A DNA stretch of 64,000 nucleotides from Oliverpabstia intestinalis (GCF_009696065.1 NZ_VUMS01000001.1:124001-188000); one strand, 5' to 3'. Positions 8,033-21,554 are shown, counted from the first letter of the stretch. A program made the numbers and translations. Notes: generated by a model from the letters alone, not told the origin.

Positions 8033-8675
8033 ATGTTAAAATTAAACAAGGAAGAAGTGCATTTTTTAGTAACAGCAGAGATGAAAAAAGAGGTCGCAGA
8101 TTTTTTGGAAGCAGTAGATGCCAAGATAGCACCTGTGCTGGAATATATAAAAGAAAACCAGGTTGAACGCGTTTGCTTTATTGGATGTGGAAGTTCCAGC
8201 GCTGCCGGAAGTGCTTGGACATCATATCGAGAACTTTGAGGCAAAAGCCATGGAAATGACAAAACCGCTTCGTAACCTGAAAGGATTCTACACTGTATCC
8301 GCCAGCTCCATGGTGCCTCTTGCTTATAAAGAAGGTGTTATTACCGGAATGGAATTTCTCTGGTCTCATGGTGCGGTGATACAGGCGGGAGAATTCCGTC
8401 ATGAACCTCTGGAGATTGTGGAATCCGGTGTTCCGTTTTTGTTTTTGATTCCTACAGATTCCTCCAGAGTGATTACACAGAGAGCGCTTAAGTTTGTTGA
8501 GAAGTGGAAGGGGACAGCAATTGTTCTGGATTATGCAGACTTTGCTATGGGACTTCATGATGATCTGGCACCGTTCGTTATGTTTGTACCGCTGGAATGG
8601 TTCTGCTATTATTTTTCGATAGTAAGAGATCATAATCCGGATGACCGCAGATATTATGGGGTTGTTGAATATTAA
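8033..8675 (+). pseudogene. FrlB-like fructosamine deglycase gene, deleted and frameshifted
   Basis: The first frame (from 8033, good AGGAAGAGGG ribosome site) encodes the start of a SIS-domain sugar-phosphate isomerase-type protein through VCFIGCGSSS, then runs off into a stop at 8239. The C-terminal half continues in another frame from about 8190 to 8675 (LGHHIENFEAK, SHGAVIQAGEFRHEP, then DHNPDDRRYYGVVEY), which matches FrlB-type deglycases that split fructoselysine 6-phosphate to glucose 6-phosphate and lysine. Intact homologues have about 330-340 residues; about 110 central residues are missing. It lies 38 bp after the deleted kinase gene. Confidence 0.78.
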
Positions 8676-8681
8676 TTTGGT

Positions 8682-8698
8682 AAATAAATTTACTAAAG
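8682..8698 (+). promoter_or_regulatory. AAATTTACTAAA operator-like site 1
   Basis: The word AAATAAATTTACTAAAG contains TTTA-C-TAAA, an odd-length palindrome typical of LacI/GalR-type half sites. Two further copies lie at 8747 and 8887, all between the frlB relic and the lacI-lacZ pair. Confidence 0.45.
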
Positions 8699-8701
8699 AC
8701 G

Positions 8702-8744
8702 AAAGAAAATGGACTGTTTTATCAAAAAACAGTCCATTTTCTTT
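8702..8744 (+). terminator. Terminator after the frl relics
   Basis: A perfect 19-bp stem (8702-8720 with 8726-8744) surrounds a 5-base loop and ends in a T-rich arm. Confidence 0.85.
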
Positions 8745-8746
8745 AT

Positions 8747-8764
8747 GTAAATTTACTAAATAAC
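8747..8764 (+). promoter_or_regulatory. AAATTTACTAAA operator-like site 2
   Basis: Second copy of the AAATTTACTAAATAA word, immediately after the terminator hairpin. Confidence 0.45.
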
Positions 8765-8839
8765 AGGTATGATAAATTATACAAAAGTGATAAAAATATG
8801 TATTATACACAAAAAAACAGAAGAATAACCAATTATATT

Positions 8840-8905
8840 GTTGACAAATCTTATTATTTCAAGTAATGTGATGGTATAAGGAATGGAAATAAATTTACTA
8901 AATAA
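8840..8905 (+). promoter_or_regulatory. lacI-lacZ promoter region with operator-like site 3
   Basis: TTGACA at 8840-8845 is followed 17 bp later by TAATGT (8863-8868) and further on by TATAAG (8874-8879). The third AAATAAATTTACTAAATAA copy spans 8887-8905, just downstream of the probable start of transcription, a position suited to repression. Confidence 0.5.
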
Positions 8906-8984
8906 AAAGAAATATTAACTAAATCACATCGGAGGTAAATGTACAGTCAGACGATGTGTGTGAAGTTAATCAAGAGGTGGGAAT

Positions 8985-13130
<4,146 letters not shown>

Positions 13131-13215
13131 GAAAGGAAGGGAAAAGATGGAAGGAGGAAATGAAAGCCAAATTCGGCAAATAGAAGCATAGTCATATTTA
13201 TAAACAAAGCATAAT

Positions 13216-13252
13216 AAAACGGGTGTCTGAAGTATATTCAAACACCCGTTTT
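13216..13252 (+). terminator. Terminator after lacZ
   Basis: The arms AAAACGGGTGT and ACACCCGTTTT enclose a 15-base loop. The stem overlaps the upstream region of the next MATE gene. Confidence 0.75.
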
Positions 13253-13271
13253 AAAAAGGATGGAGGTTTCT

Positions 13272-14630
13272 GTGTACGGAAAAAAAGTTATAAAACGAGA
13301 TATTTATCAAATCATTATTCCGATGATACTGGAAAACATACTTCAGATTTCGGCAAACCTGGTAATCACGGCAATGGTTGGACGGTTGCTTGCAAATGAC
13401 ATTTCCGCACAGGGGATCTGTATTCGGATTACGGATACATTATGGTGTTTTTATAAGGGGGTGGCAATTGGTGCTACGGTTTTGATCGCCCGGGCATACG
13501 GTGCGGGCAGACATCAGGATTGCAGGAAGATTGCGGAGCAGACCATTCTTACGGAAATGATTATTGTGTTTATTTTTCAGGTGGTGTTATACTTTAAGGC
13601 ACCGCTTTTTCTTGGATTTTTTTCAAAGGATCCCCAGATCCTCTCTCTGGCAGAGGGGTATATGAAGACCATTATATTCGAATTCCCGTTTGTGGTGATC
13701 ACGACGGTGGTTACAGCCTCTTTCCAGGGATACGGCAATACAAAGATTCCTATGTATATTGCGGTTCTTATGAATGTGGTCAATATTGTCTGTGGTTATT
13801 GTTTTATCTTTGGTGCCTTCGGTATTCCGGGCATGGGAATAAAAGGTGCGGCTACCGCTCTTTTGACGGCACAGGCAGTTGGTGCAGGTACAGGACTGTA
13901 CCTTTTATATAAAAAGAAGGGTGGACTGTTTCGAAAAGTACCATCTGAGCATAGATTTTTCAGTTTTGATAAAAAATGTATCTACGAAATCTATACTACA
14001 GGAATTCCGGCAGCATTGGAAACCGTATTCTGGCAGGTTTCTGCTATCATTTTGAGTAAAGTGATACTATTTTACGGAAACCAGGCATTTGCCGCATATC
14101 AGCTGGGTATACAGGCAGAGGAAATTACGGAGATGCCGGCCATTGGTTTTAGTACGGCATCCACTACACTGGCAGCCAGAGCAATTGGTATGCAGGATGA
14201 GGAACTGCGAAAAGTTTACTTTAAAGAACAACTGAAAGTGGGAGTATTTATCAGCTCGATAACTTCGGTGCTGCTGATTTTCCTTCCGCGGTTCTTTATG
14301 ACTCTGATGACGGACAAACCTGAATTACAGGCCATAGGTGTTGTATATGTGTTTGTTATGGGATTTATTCAGATACCTCAGAATTTGTCCAGGATCTACA
14401 ATGGAACCATCAGAGCTATGGGGTATAAGAATGCTCCTATGCTGGTGGCGGGATTTGGCATATGGATCATAAGGATTCCTCTGTGTATGCTGGCTGCGTA
14501 TGTGTTAAGGCTGCCTTTGACAATAATCTGGATTATTATTGCGATGGATCAGGTGTCCAGATTCCTGCTCAGTGTAGGATTGTATTATCGGATCAACAAA
14601 AAGCGTGAGCAGACGATGAACGCGGTATAG
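13272..14630 (+). CDS. MATE family exporter
   Basis: A MATE transporter of about 452 residues. The likely start is GTG at 13272, preceded by GGAGG (13262-13266) at 5 bp; an in-frame ATG at 13260 overlaps this ribosome site and is less likely. About twelve membrane segments are evident. The N-terminal IIIPMILENILQISANLV and VGRLLANDISAQG regions, and the central GIPAALETVFWQVS, fit the MATE fold. The gene follows the lacZ terminator, so it may have its own promoter. Exported substrate unknown. Confidence 0.88.
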   Translation: MYGKKVIKRDIYQIIIPMILENILQISANLVITAMVGRLLANDISAQGICIRITDTLWCFYKGVAIGATVLIARAYGAGRHQDCRKIAEQTILTEMIIVFIFQVVLYFKAPLFLGFFSKDPQILSLAEGYMKTIIFEFPFVVITTVVTASFQGYGNTKIPMYIAVLMNVVNIVCGYCFIFGAFGIPGMGIKGAATALLTAQAVGAGTGLYLLYKKKGGLFRKVPSEHRFFSFDKKCIYEIYTTGIPAALETVFWQVSAIILSKVILFYGNQAFAAYQLGIQAEEITEMPAIGFSTASTTLAARAIGMQDEELRKVYFKEQLKVGVFISSITSVLLIFLPRFFMTLMTDKPELQAIGVVYVFVMGFIQIPQNLSRIYNGTIRAMGYKNAPMLVAGFGIWIIRIPLCMLAAYVLRLPLTIIWIIIAMDQVSRFLLSVGLYYRINKKREQTMNAV

Positions 14631-14656
14631 AACGGAAAAAAGGAGTAAGAATACAT

Positions 14657-15696
14657 ATGAACAGAGAATTTTTATATGAATTACTGGAAACAGAATCAGT
14701 TTCCGGCTTTGAGGAAGAGATTCAGAGAAAAGTTATAAAGTATGCAAGAGGATTTGCGGATGAGATCTACACGGATGAAATTGCCGATGTGGTAAGTATT
14801 GTAAATCCGGATGCAGAGATCAAGGTTATGCTGTCGGCACATATGGATGAGATTGGTCTCATGGTATCGCATATTACGGAGAAAGGAATGCTCCACGTAT
14901 CCAAGGCGGGTGGTATTTATCCGGGAACTTATCTTGGACAGAAAGTCAGAATCATGCATGAAGGAAATGTGGTTTACGGCGCAGTCCGAAACCATGGCTC
15001 TCTGAATAAGAAAGAGTTGGAAATTACAGATATCATCATTGATATCGGTGCCGTTTCAAGGGAAGATACCATGGGTCATGTGGCCTGTGGTGATCCGGTG
15101 AGCTTTGACACGGATTACAGAGAACTTTTAAATGACAGACTCTGCGCAAGAGGCCTTGATGACCGTCTGGGAGGATATATTATCCTGGAGGCTGCGAAAA
15201 AGGCCAAGGAAAGAGGGTGCACATGTGGAATTTATGCGGCAACTACTGTAGGGGAAGAACTGACAAAGCACGGAGCTGCCTGGTGTGCATCCCGAATCGC
15301 TCCGACTCTGGCTGTTGTGCTTGATGTTACATATACCAGCGATTATGAGGGAACAAGAGCCATCGAAAACGGAGAAATCCTTCTGGGAGGCGGACCTGTT
15401 TTCCTCCATAATTCTTTCAGTCATAAAATGGTGGTGGAGCGACTCAAAAAAGCTGCCCGGAATGTACATATAAAATATCAGTGGGAGAACGGATGTGAAG
15501 AACCTGTACGGACGCAGATGCTATTCATATGGCAGGCAGGGGGATACCTACAACAGTTATGTCCATACCTCTTCGCTATATGCATAATCCGGCAGAAGTG
15601 TGCAGTATGGAGGATGTGCAGGGATGTATTGACGTGCTTGCGGAATTTTTATGTGGAATCGGGTCTGATATTTGTCTGAAACCTCTGGAAGGATAA
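14657..15696 (+). pseudogene. M42 family aminopeptidase with C-terminal frameshift
   Basis: Through about residue 283 this is a normal M42 (FrvX/PepA-like) cobalt/zinc peptidase: SAHMDEIG, ARGLDDRLGG, TVGEEL and VVLDVTYTSD carry four of the five metal ligands. At 15506 a G appears to be missing (CCTGTACG instead of CCTGGTACG). The other frame then encodes the expected TDADAIHMAGRGIPTTV, SIPLRYMHNPAEV (fifth ligand His) and ends at 15696. The frame actually open from the start codon instead ends at 15679 with about 55 unrelated residues, so the product would lack the last metal ligand. It could be a genuine mutation or a sequencing error. Confidence 0.82.
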
Positions 15697-15704
15697 GGTG
15701 ATTT

Positions 15705-16565
15705 ATGAAAAAATATATGGCGATTGCCGGATTGGTATTAGTTACTGTTATCTGGGGAGGTGGATTTGTGGCCAGTGACATGGCTCTTGACAGTCTGTCG
15801 CCTTTTCAGATCATGACCATTCGTTTTCTGTTGGCTTCCGTGCTTATGGGTGGGATAAGTATCCGGAATCTTAAAGGAATAAAAAAAGAGGAAGTAACTG
15901 CAGGAGTTTTTATGGGCGCAGCTCTTTTTATTGGGTTTTCTCTTCAGATCATAGGACTGCAATATACGACTCCGTCAAAGAATGCGTTCCTCACAGCCAC
16001 AAATGTGGTGATTGTTCCTTTTATTGCTTTTCTGATCTGCCGGAAAAAAGTAGGATTCAGAGGTATAATAGGAGCAGTGCTGGCGATAGCAGGGGTGGGG
16101 CTTCTGTCCCTGGATAAAGATCTGTCCCTGGGACTGGGTGACGGACTGACACTTATATGTGCAGTGGGCTTTGCTTTTCAGATTTTTCTGACAAGCATCT
16201 TTGTGAAGAAGTACAGGGCATCTGTGTTGAACTTTATTCAGATGTGTACGGCAGGTATTTTATCATTGATATTCATGATTGCCTCCGGGCAGGTGTATTT
16301 TCAGGTTACTGCAAAAGGATGGTGGAGTGTTCTCTATCTCGGCATTATCAGCACAACGGTCTGCTATCTTCTTCAGACAGCATGCCAGAAGTATGTGGAT
16401 GAGACAAAGGCGGCAATTATTCTGTCTATGGAGTCTGTCTTCGGAACCTTGTTCTCGGTCATGATTCTTCATGAAAGTATCACATTGCGCATGATATTGG
16501 GATGTATCATTATTCTGGCGGCGGTTATTCTGGCGAATTCAGCCACGGAGGAGACAACGGCATAA
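15705..16565 (+). CDS. EamA/DMT family permease
   Basis: A 286-residue drug/metabolite transporter with ten predicted membrane helices in two EamA repeats (about 5-135 and 145-280). The N-terminus MAIAGLVLVTVIWGGGFVAS and the IGLQYTTPSKNAFLTATNVV segment are typical of the family. It starts 8 bp after the correct end of the frameshifted M42 gene with AAGGTG upstream, so the two were probably cotranscribed. Many family members export amino acids or related metabolites; the substrate here is not determinable. Confidence 0.85.
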   Translation: MKKYMAIAGLVLVTVIWGGGFVASDMALDSLSPFQIMTIRFLLASVLMGGISIRNLKGIKKEEVTAGVFMGAALFIGFSLQIIGLQYTTPSKNAFLTATNVVIVPFIAFLICRKKVGFRGIIGAVLAIAGVGLLSLDKDLSLGLGDGLTLICAVGFAFQIFLTSIFVKKYRASVLNFIQMCTAGILSLIFMIASGQVYFQVTAKGWWSVLYLGIISTTVCYLLQTACQKYVDETKAAIILSMESVFGTLFSVMILHESITLRMILGCIIILAAVILANSATEETTA

Positions 16566-16577
16566 GGGCAGCGTCGT

Positions 16578-16604
16578 GTAACTGTTCAGTACCTTCACAG
16601 TTAC
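16578..16604 (+). repeat. GTAACTGTTCAG short palindromic repeat
   Basis: GTAACTGT and ACAGTTAC form a perfect inverted repeat around TCAGTACCTTC. The identical 27-bp word begins the 142-bp element at 54211. Confidence 0.75.
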
Positions 16605-16698
16605 AGCGTCGTAACAATTCGTTGCGTGGTTGAGGGCAATATGGTAAGATAAACCATGAAATGCACTGACATAGCTGATGCGATTCGAAAAATATTGA

Positions 16699-17718
<1,020 letters not shown>

Positions 17719-17760
17719 AAAGCGAAGCGATGTATTAATTAAAAAAGACAAAAAATATAT

Positions 17761-17789
17761 TTGACAGAACAGAAAAAAATAATTATACT
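17761..17789 (+). promoter_or_regulatory. Promoter of the thi operon
   Basis: TTGACA (17761-17766) and TATACT (17784-17789) are separated by 17 bp, ending about 20 bp before the TPP aptamer. Confidence 0.75.
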
Positions 17790-17807
17790 TGGGTTGTCAA
17801 ATAAATA

Positions 17808-17898
17808 GAACCGGGGAGCTTATGTGATAGGCTGAGAGGAAGTTGAAAACTTCGACCCGTATACCTGATTTGGATAATGCCAACGTAGGAACGTTATG
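17808..17898 (+). promoter_or_regulatory. TPP riboswitch (THI element)
   Basis: The conserved aptamer blocks GGGGAGC, GGCTGAGAGGA, GACCCGTATACCTGATTTGG and GATAATGCCAACGTAGG are present in order. Thiamine pyrophosphate binding would favour the terminator at 17949-17975 and switch off the thiazole genes. Confidence 0.95.
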
Positions 17899-17948
17899 TA
17901 AGAGAGTCTGTAACTGTGAAGATACAGAAGAATTACGACAGATTTAAC

Positions 17949-17975
17949 GGGAGATACTTTGGTATCTCCTTTTTT
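17949..17975 (+). terminator. Riboswitch expression-platform terminator
   Basis: GGAGATAC and GTATCTCC pair around a short loop and are followed by a run of T. Confidence 0.85.
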
Positions 17976-18011
17976 ACGCGAATCCAGGTATAAAAGAATG
18001 AGATTGAGCGA

Positions 18012-18065
18012 GAGTTCATGAAGGGGCGCACCACCGAGGGTACGTTTCTTTGTGGACTCTTTTTT
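18012..18065 (+). terminator. Second terminator-like hairpin in the thi leader
   Basis: GAGTTCATGAAG (18012-18023) can pair along its whole length, with G-U pairs, with CTTTGTGGACTC (18048-18059), and six T follow. It lies between the TPP terminator and thiS, so the leader may hold two tandem stops. Confidence 0.4.
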
Positions 18066-18082
18066 AGCTTCAAGGAGGTGAG

Positions 18083-18286
18083 ATGCAGGTGATCAAAGTA
18101 AACGGAAAAGAAATCGAACTGGAGAAAGCAACTTCTGTAGAAGTGTATCTTGAAAGTGCAGGATACCAGATGAAGCGGATTGCAGTAGAACTGAATGGCG
18201 AGATCCTTCCCAAAAACGAGTATGCGGACAGGATGTTAGAAGACGGAGACTGCATGGAGGTGGTGACATTTGTAGGAGGAGGCTGA
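18083..18286 (+). CDS. thiS: Thiazole synthase sulfur carrier ThiS
   Basis: A 67-residue ubiquitin-like protein that carries sulfur as a C-terminal thiocarboxylate for thiazole formation. It ends in VVTFVGGG, with the required C-terminal Gly-Gly, and has the beta-grasp pattern (VNGKEIELEKATSV, RIAVELNGEILPKNEY). AAGGAGGTGAG stands just before the start. It is the first gene of the riboswitch-controlled operon, two bases before thiF. Confidence 0.95.
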   Translation: MQVIKVNGKEIELEKATSVEVYLESAGYQMKRIAVELNGEILPKNEYADRMLEDGDCMEVVTFVGGG

Positions 18287-18288
18287 AA

Positions 18289-18936
18289 ATGGAGACAACG
18301 AAGGTTTTGACAAAAGAGGAAATACAGGCTGCACTTGAAGAACGTCATTCACCGGAAAAGCAAAAGAAACTGTCCGAAGGCCGGGTGACGATCGCAGGTC
18401 TCGGAGGTCTGGGATCCAACGTGGCATATGCACTTGCGCGTATCGGCGTGGGTCATCTTCATCTTATTGATTTTGACGTGGTGGATATTACGAATCTGAA
18501 CCGGCAGCAGTATTTTACAGAACATATCGGTATGTATAAAACAGATGCTTTAAAGTCTCTGCTTCAAAAGATTAATCCGTATATCGATATTCAGACGGAT
18601 TGCATCAAAGTGACAGAAGAGAATCTGATTTCACTTTTTGAGAATGCAGGAATTATATGTGAAGCATTTGACAATCCGGAGGCAAAAGCCATGCTTGTAA
18701 ATGGAATTTTGGAGCATTTTCCGGAGAAAAAACTGGTGTCCGCATCCGGAATGGCCGGGTATGGAAGCAGCAATACAATTCGTACCCGGCGATTGATGAA
18801 AAACTTCTATCTTTGCGGGGATCAGGTTACGGAACCGACTTATGGACATGGATTGATGGCTCCGAGGGTTGCGATCTGCGCAGCCCATGAAGCCAATATG
18901 ATCACCCGTTTGCTGCTTGGAGAAGAAGAAATATAG
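18289..18936 (+). CDS. thiF: ThiS adenylyltransferase ThiF (short type)
   Basis: A 215-residue E1-like enzyme that adenylates the ThiS C-terminus. The nucleotide-binding GLGGLGS lies at residues 37-43, followed by DFDVVDITNLNRQQY, which carries the Asp and Arg that contact ATP. It is shorter than E. coli ThiF and lacks two CxxC zinc pairs, fitting the short ThiF family 2 seen in anaerobic Firmicutes. Its ribosome site overlaps the thiS end. Confidence 0.92.
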   Translation: METTKVLTKEEIQAALEERHSPEKQKKLSEGRVTIAGLGGLGSNVAYALARIGVGHLHLIDFDVVDITNLNRQQYFTEHIGMYKTDALKSLLQKINPYIDIQTDCIKVTEENLISLFENAGIICEAFDNPEAKAMLVNGILEHFPEKKLVSASGMAGYGSSNTIRTRRLMKNFYLCGDQVTEPTYGHGLMAPRVAICAAHEANMITRLLLGEEEI

Positions 18937-19035
18937 CAGCTATTCAGCAGACATTGTGAAAACAGTGAACCATTACGAAGTATAAAGAATACAGGTAACT
19001 ATTCAGCAGATATTAAGTAGACAATGAACAGTTAC
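18936..19035 (+). repeat. Two degenerate GTAACTATTCAG repeats inside the thi operon
   Basis: Two tandem, diverged copies (about 18936-18975 and 18995-19035) begin with AGCTATTCAGCAGA or GTAACTATTCAGCAGA and end with ATTACGAAG or AGTTACGAAG. They fill the otherwise empty 119-bp gap between thiF and thiG. Confidence 0.65.
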
Positions 19036-19055
19036 GAAGAAGGAGAAATAAACCT

Positions 19056-19829
19056 ATGAGTACAAAAGATACATGGAGCCTTGGAGGACATGAATTCACA
19101 TCAAGATTTATCTTAGGATCAGGAAAATTTTCTTTGGATCTTGTGAAAGCCTGTATTGAAAAAGCAGACGCACAGATCATCACACTGGCACTTCGCCGTG
19201 CAAACGAAGGGGGGCTTGCCAATATTTTGGATTACATTCCGGAGAATGTAACCCTGCTTCCGAATACATCCGGAGCGAGAAATGCCCAGGAGGCAGTGCG
19301 AATCGCCAGATTATCAAGAGAAGTGGGATGTGGGGATTTTGTAAAGATCGAAGTTGTACACGATTCCAAATATTTATTACCGGATAACTATGAGACGATC
19401 AAAGCAACAGAAATCCTTGCAAAGGAAGGATTTGTAGTTATGCCTTATATGTATCCGGATCTGAATGCGGCAAGAGCTCTGAAAGATGCCGGAGCAGCCT
19501 GCATCATGCCACTGGGAGCACCCATCGGATCAAACAAAGGTCTGGCGACAAAGGAGTTTATCCAGATCCTAATCGATGAGATGGATCTGCCGATCATCGT
19601 TGACGCAGGAATCGGCCGCCCGTCTCAGGCATGTGAGGCTATGGAAATGGGAGCGGCTGCCGTTATGGCAAATACAGCAATCGCGACAGCCGGAGACGTG
19701 CCGGTTATGGCAGAGGCATTTAAAAAGGCAATCGAAGCAGGACGAAGCGCCTACCTTTCCGGTCTGGGAAGACAGATCGAAAGAGGAGCAAGTGCATCAT
19801 CACCGCTGACCGGATTTCTGGAGGACTAG
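19056..19829 (+). CDS. thiG: Thiazole synthase
   Basis: A 257-residue TIM-barrel enzyme that condenses 1-deoxyxylulose 5-phosphate, ThiS thiocarboxylate and dehydroglycine into the thiazole phosphate of thiamine. Family motifs are RFILGSGKF near the N-terminus, [31 protein letters not shown] (with the Schiff-base Lys), [31 protein letters not shown] and the phosphate-binding MANTAIA. The start is preceded by AAGGAGAAA. It follows the repeat-filled gap after thiF and is 3 bp ahead of thiH. Confidence 0.96.
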   Translation: MSTKDTWSLGGHEFTSRFILGSGKFSLDLVKACIEKADAQIITLALRRANEGGLANILDYIPENVTLLPNTSGARNAQEAVRIARLSREVGCGDFVKIEVVHDSKYLLPDNYETIKATEILAKEGFVVMPYMYPDLNAARALKDAGAACIMPLGAPIGSNKGLATKEFIQILIDEMDLPIIVDAGIGRPSQACEAMEMGAAAVMANTAIATAGDVPVMAEAFKKAIEAGRSAYLSGLGRQIERGASASSPLTGFLED

Positions 19830-19832
19830 ACC

Positions 19833-21047
19833 ATGGAAAATCAGCATATCAATGAAAGTATCTTAAGCGAAGAGATTCTGGAAGATCAGAAGAAAAACAG
19901 AATCGATCATATGAAATATATGCCGGGTATGGAAGATATCGGGTCTGAGATCCTGGATCAGGTCGTAGATGCCATGCATGCGTATGATTATGACAAATAC
20001 ACAGCGGCTGATGTAAAACAGGCCATCGTACACAGTTCCAGAACACCGGAAGATTTTGCGGCACTTTTATCACCGGCAGCACTGCCTTTCATCGAAGAGA
20101 TTGCCCAGGCAGCACAGATTGAGACAAGAAAACATTTTGGAAACAGCGTCTATATGTTCACACCGATCTATATTGCGAATTACTGTGAAAATTATTGCAT
20201 TTACTGTGGATTCAACTGTCATAATAAGATCAAACGTGCCCAGTTAAATGAAAGCGAGATTGAAAAAGAAATGCAGGCGATCGCTGCGACAGGCTTGCAG
20301 GAGATTCTGATCCTGACCGGAGAAAGCAGGAACAAATCCACAGTGGAATATATCGGAAATGCCTGCAAGATCGCAAGAAAATATTTCAAAGTGATCGGAC
20401 TTGAAATCTATCCGGTGAACTCTGATGAGTATGCGTATCTGCATGCATGTGGCGCTGATTATGTAACTGTCTTCCAGGAGACCTATAATTCCGATAAATA
20501 TGAAACACTTCATCTGGCAGGCCACAAACGTATCTATCCGTATCGTGTCAACGCCCAGGAGCGTGCCATAAGAGGAGGCATGCGCGGAGTAGGATTTGGT
20601 GCACTGCTGGGTCTGGATGATTTCAGAAAGGATGCATTTGCGACCGGATACCATGCATATCTTCTGCAGAGAAAATATCCGCATGCAGAAATCGCATTTT
20701 CCTGTCCGCGTCTGCGCCCGATCATCAATAACGATCGCATCAATCCTATGGATGTTCACGAGAAACAGCTTTTGCAGGTTGTGTGCGCATATCGGTTATT
20801 CATGCCATTTGCAAGTATCACAGTGTCAACGAGAGAGTGCGCGCGGGTACGTGACAACCTTGTAGGTATCGCGGCAACCAAAATCTCCGCCGGAGTCAGC
20901 ACCGGAATCGGAAGCCATGTGGATGACATCGAGGATAAGGGCGACGATCAGTTCGAGATCTCAGATGGAAGAAATGTAGAAGAAGTCTATAATGCACTGC
21001 TTTCTAACAATTTGCAGCCGGTGATGAGTGATTATATTTATGTGTAG
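19833..21047 (+). CDS. thiH: 2-iminoacetate synthase ThiH (radical SAM)
   Basis: A 404-residue radical SAM tyrosine lyase that makes dehydroglycine for ThiG in anaerobes. The cluster motif is Cys118-x3-Cys122-x2-Cys125 in YCENYCIYCGF, and LILTGESRN and EIYPVN follow as in ThiH/HydG proteins. The C-terminal region has no obvious extra cluster cysteines of the HydG type (CxxC-22 residues-C), and the operon context favours ThiH over HydG. The ribosome site GGAGG is in the end of thiG. Use of ThiH rather than the oxygen-dependent ThiO agrees with an anaerobic host. No thiC, thiD or thiE gene occurs in the window. Confidence 0.95.
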   Translation: MENQHINESILSEEILEDQKKNRIDHMKYMPGMEDIGSEILDQVVDAMHAYDYDKYTAADVKQAIVHSSRTPEDFAALLSPAALPFIEEIAQAAQIETRKHFGNSVYMFTPIYIANYCENYCIYCGFNCHNKIKRAQLNESEIEKEMQAIAATGLQEILILTGESRNKSTVEYIGNACKIARKYFKVIGLEIYPVNSDEYAYLHACGADYVTVFQETYNSDKYETLHLAGHKRIYPYRVNAQERAIRGGMRGVGFGALLGLDDFRKDAFATGYHAYLLQRKYPHAEIAFSCPRLRPIINNDRINPMDVHEKQLLQVVCAYRLFMPFASITVSTRECARVRDNLVGIAATKISAGVSTGIGSHVDDIEDKGDDQFEISDGRNVEEVYNALLSNNLQPVMSDYIYV

Positions 21048-21058
21048 GGAATAATCTG

Positions 21059-21223
21059 GGAACAGTAACTAATCATTTCCACGTTGCCCTGGTATATAAT
21101 AAATTCATGGATAAAACAGAAGTTATTAACCGTCTGCGGTATGAAAAGCCGAATATACAGATGTGTTTCCGCACAGAGAAAGCATTGTCTCTGTTACATT
21201 TCGAAGGGAGTGAGATGTTATGA
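21059..21223 (+). pseudogene. C-terminal remnant of a DUF3990 protein
   Basis: The frame encodes the tail of a DUF3990 protein (VYNKFMDKTEVINRLRYEKP, then QMCFRTEKALSLLHFEGSEML) but has no N-terminal catalytic-like part; the match starts right after a GGGAACAGTAAC repeat scrap at 21056-21069. An ATG at 21107 would allow at most 38 residues. Its stop overlaps the start of the next gene as ATGA, preserving the coupled organisation of intact DUF3990-DUF3791 pairs. The family assignment is from memory of the conserved tail. Confidence 0.6.
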
Positions 21224-21444
21224 CAGCCAATCCGATTTTACTTCAGAAAAAATATAGTCGTGTCATAGAGTGTTTTGCCAGACAGCAGGAAATTTCATTG
21301 GACGCTGCATTGGATTTCTTTTACCATTCCCAGGTATATCAGCTGATTCGAGATGGTGTTTCAGATATGCACTGTATGAGCGATGCATATCTTGCGGAAG
21401 AATTAAAACAGGAATATGCTGAATTAGGATGCAGTGACAGATAG
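21220..21444 (+). CDS. DUF3791 family small protein
   Basis: A 74-residue intact protein with the pattern of DUF3791: a helix, then ISLDAALDFFYHSQVYQLIRDG, then HCMSDAYLAEELKQEY. In many gut Firmicutes such proteins are encoded next to DUF3990 proteins and the pair is suspected to be toxin-antitoxin-like, but the function is unproven. Here the partner is only a remnant, so this would be an orphan. Translation overlaps the remnant by ATGA, with GAAGGGAG upstream. Confidence 0.7.
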   Translation: MTANPILLQKKYSRVIECFARQQEISLDAALDFFYHSQVYQLIRDGVSDMHCMSDAYLAEELKQEYAELGCSDR

Positions 21445-21463
21445 TATGATAGCATGTGTGTAA

Positions 21464-21511
21464 ATAAACCTGTATTATTCACGAAAAAAGCTGTGGATAA
21501 TACAGGTTTAT
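21464..21511 (+). terminator. Hairpin after the DUF3791 gene
   Basis: A perfect 15-bp stem (ATAAACCTGTATTAT with 21497-21511) has an 18-base loop; the T run is weak. It lies between convergent genes. Confidence 0.55.
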
Positions 21512-21554
21512 CATTATAAATTTGTAATAGTGGCCTGTTTTACATCAGGAAATT

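Noticed and set aside
13147-13191. A 14-codon ORF (MEGGNESQIRQIEA) after lacZ with a purine-rich upstream
   Set aside because: Too short, no family, no conserved context; at most a remnant of a lost gene start.
19833-21047. HydG (hydrogenase maturase) instead of ThiH
   Set aside because: The gene is embedded in a thi operon behind a TPP riboswitch, is shorter than HydG and shows no C-terminal CxxC...C cluster motif.
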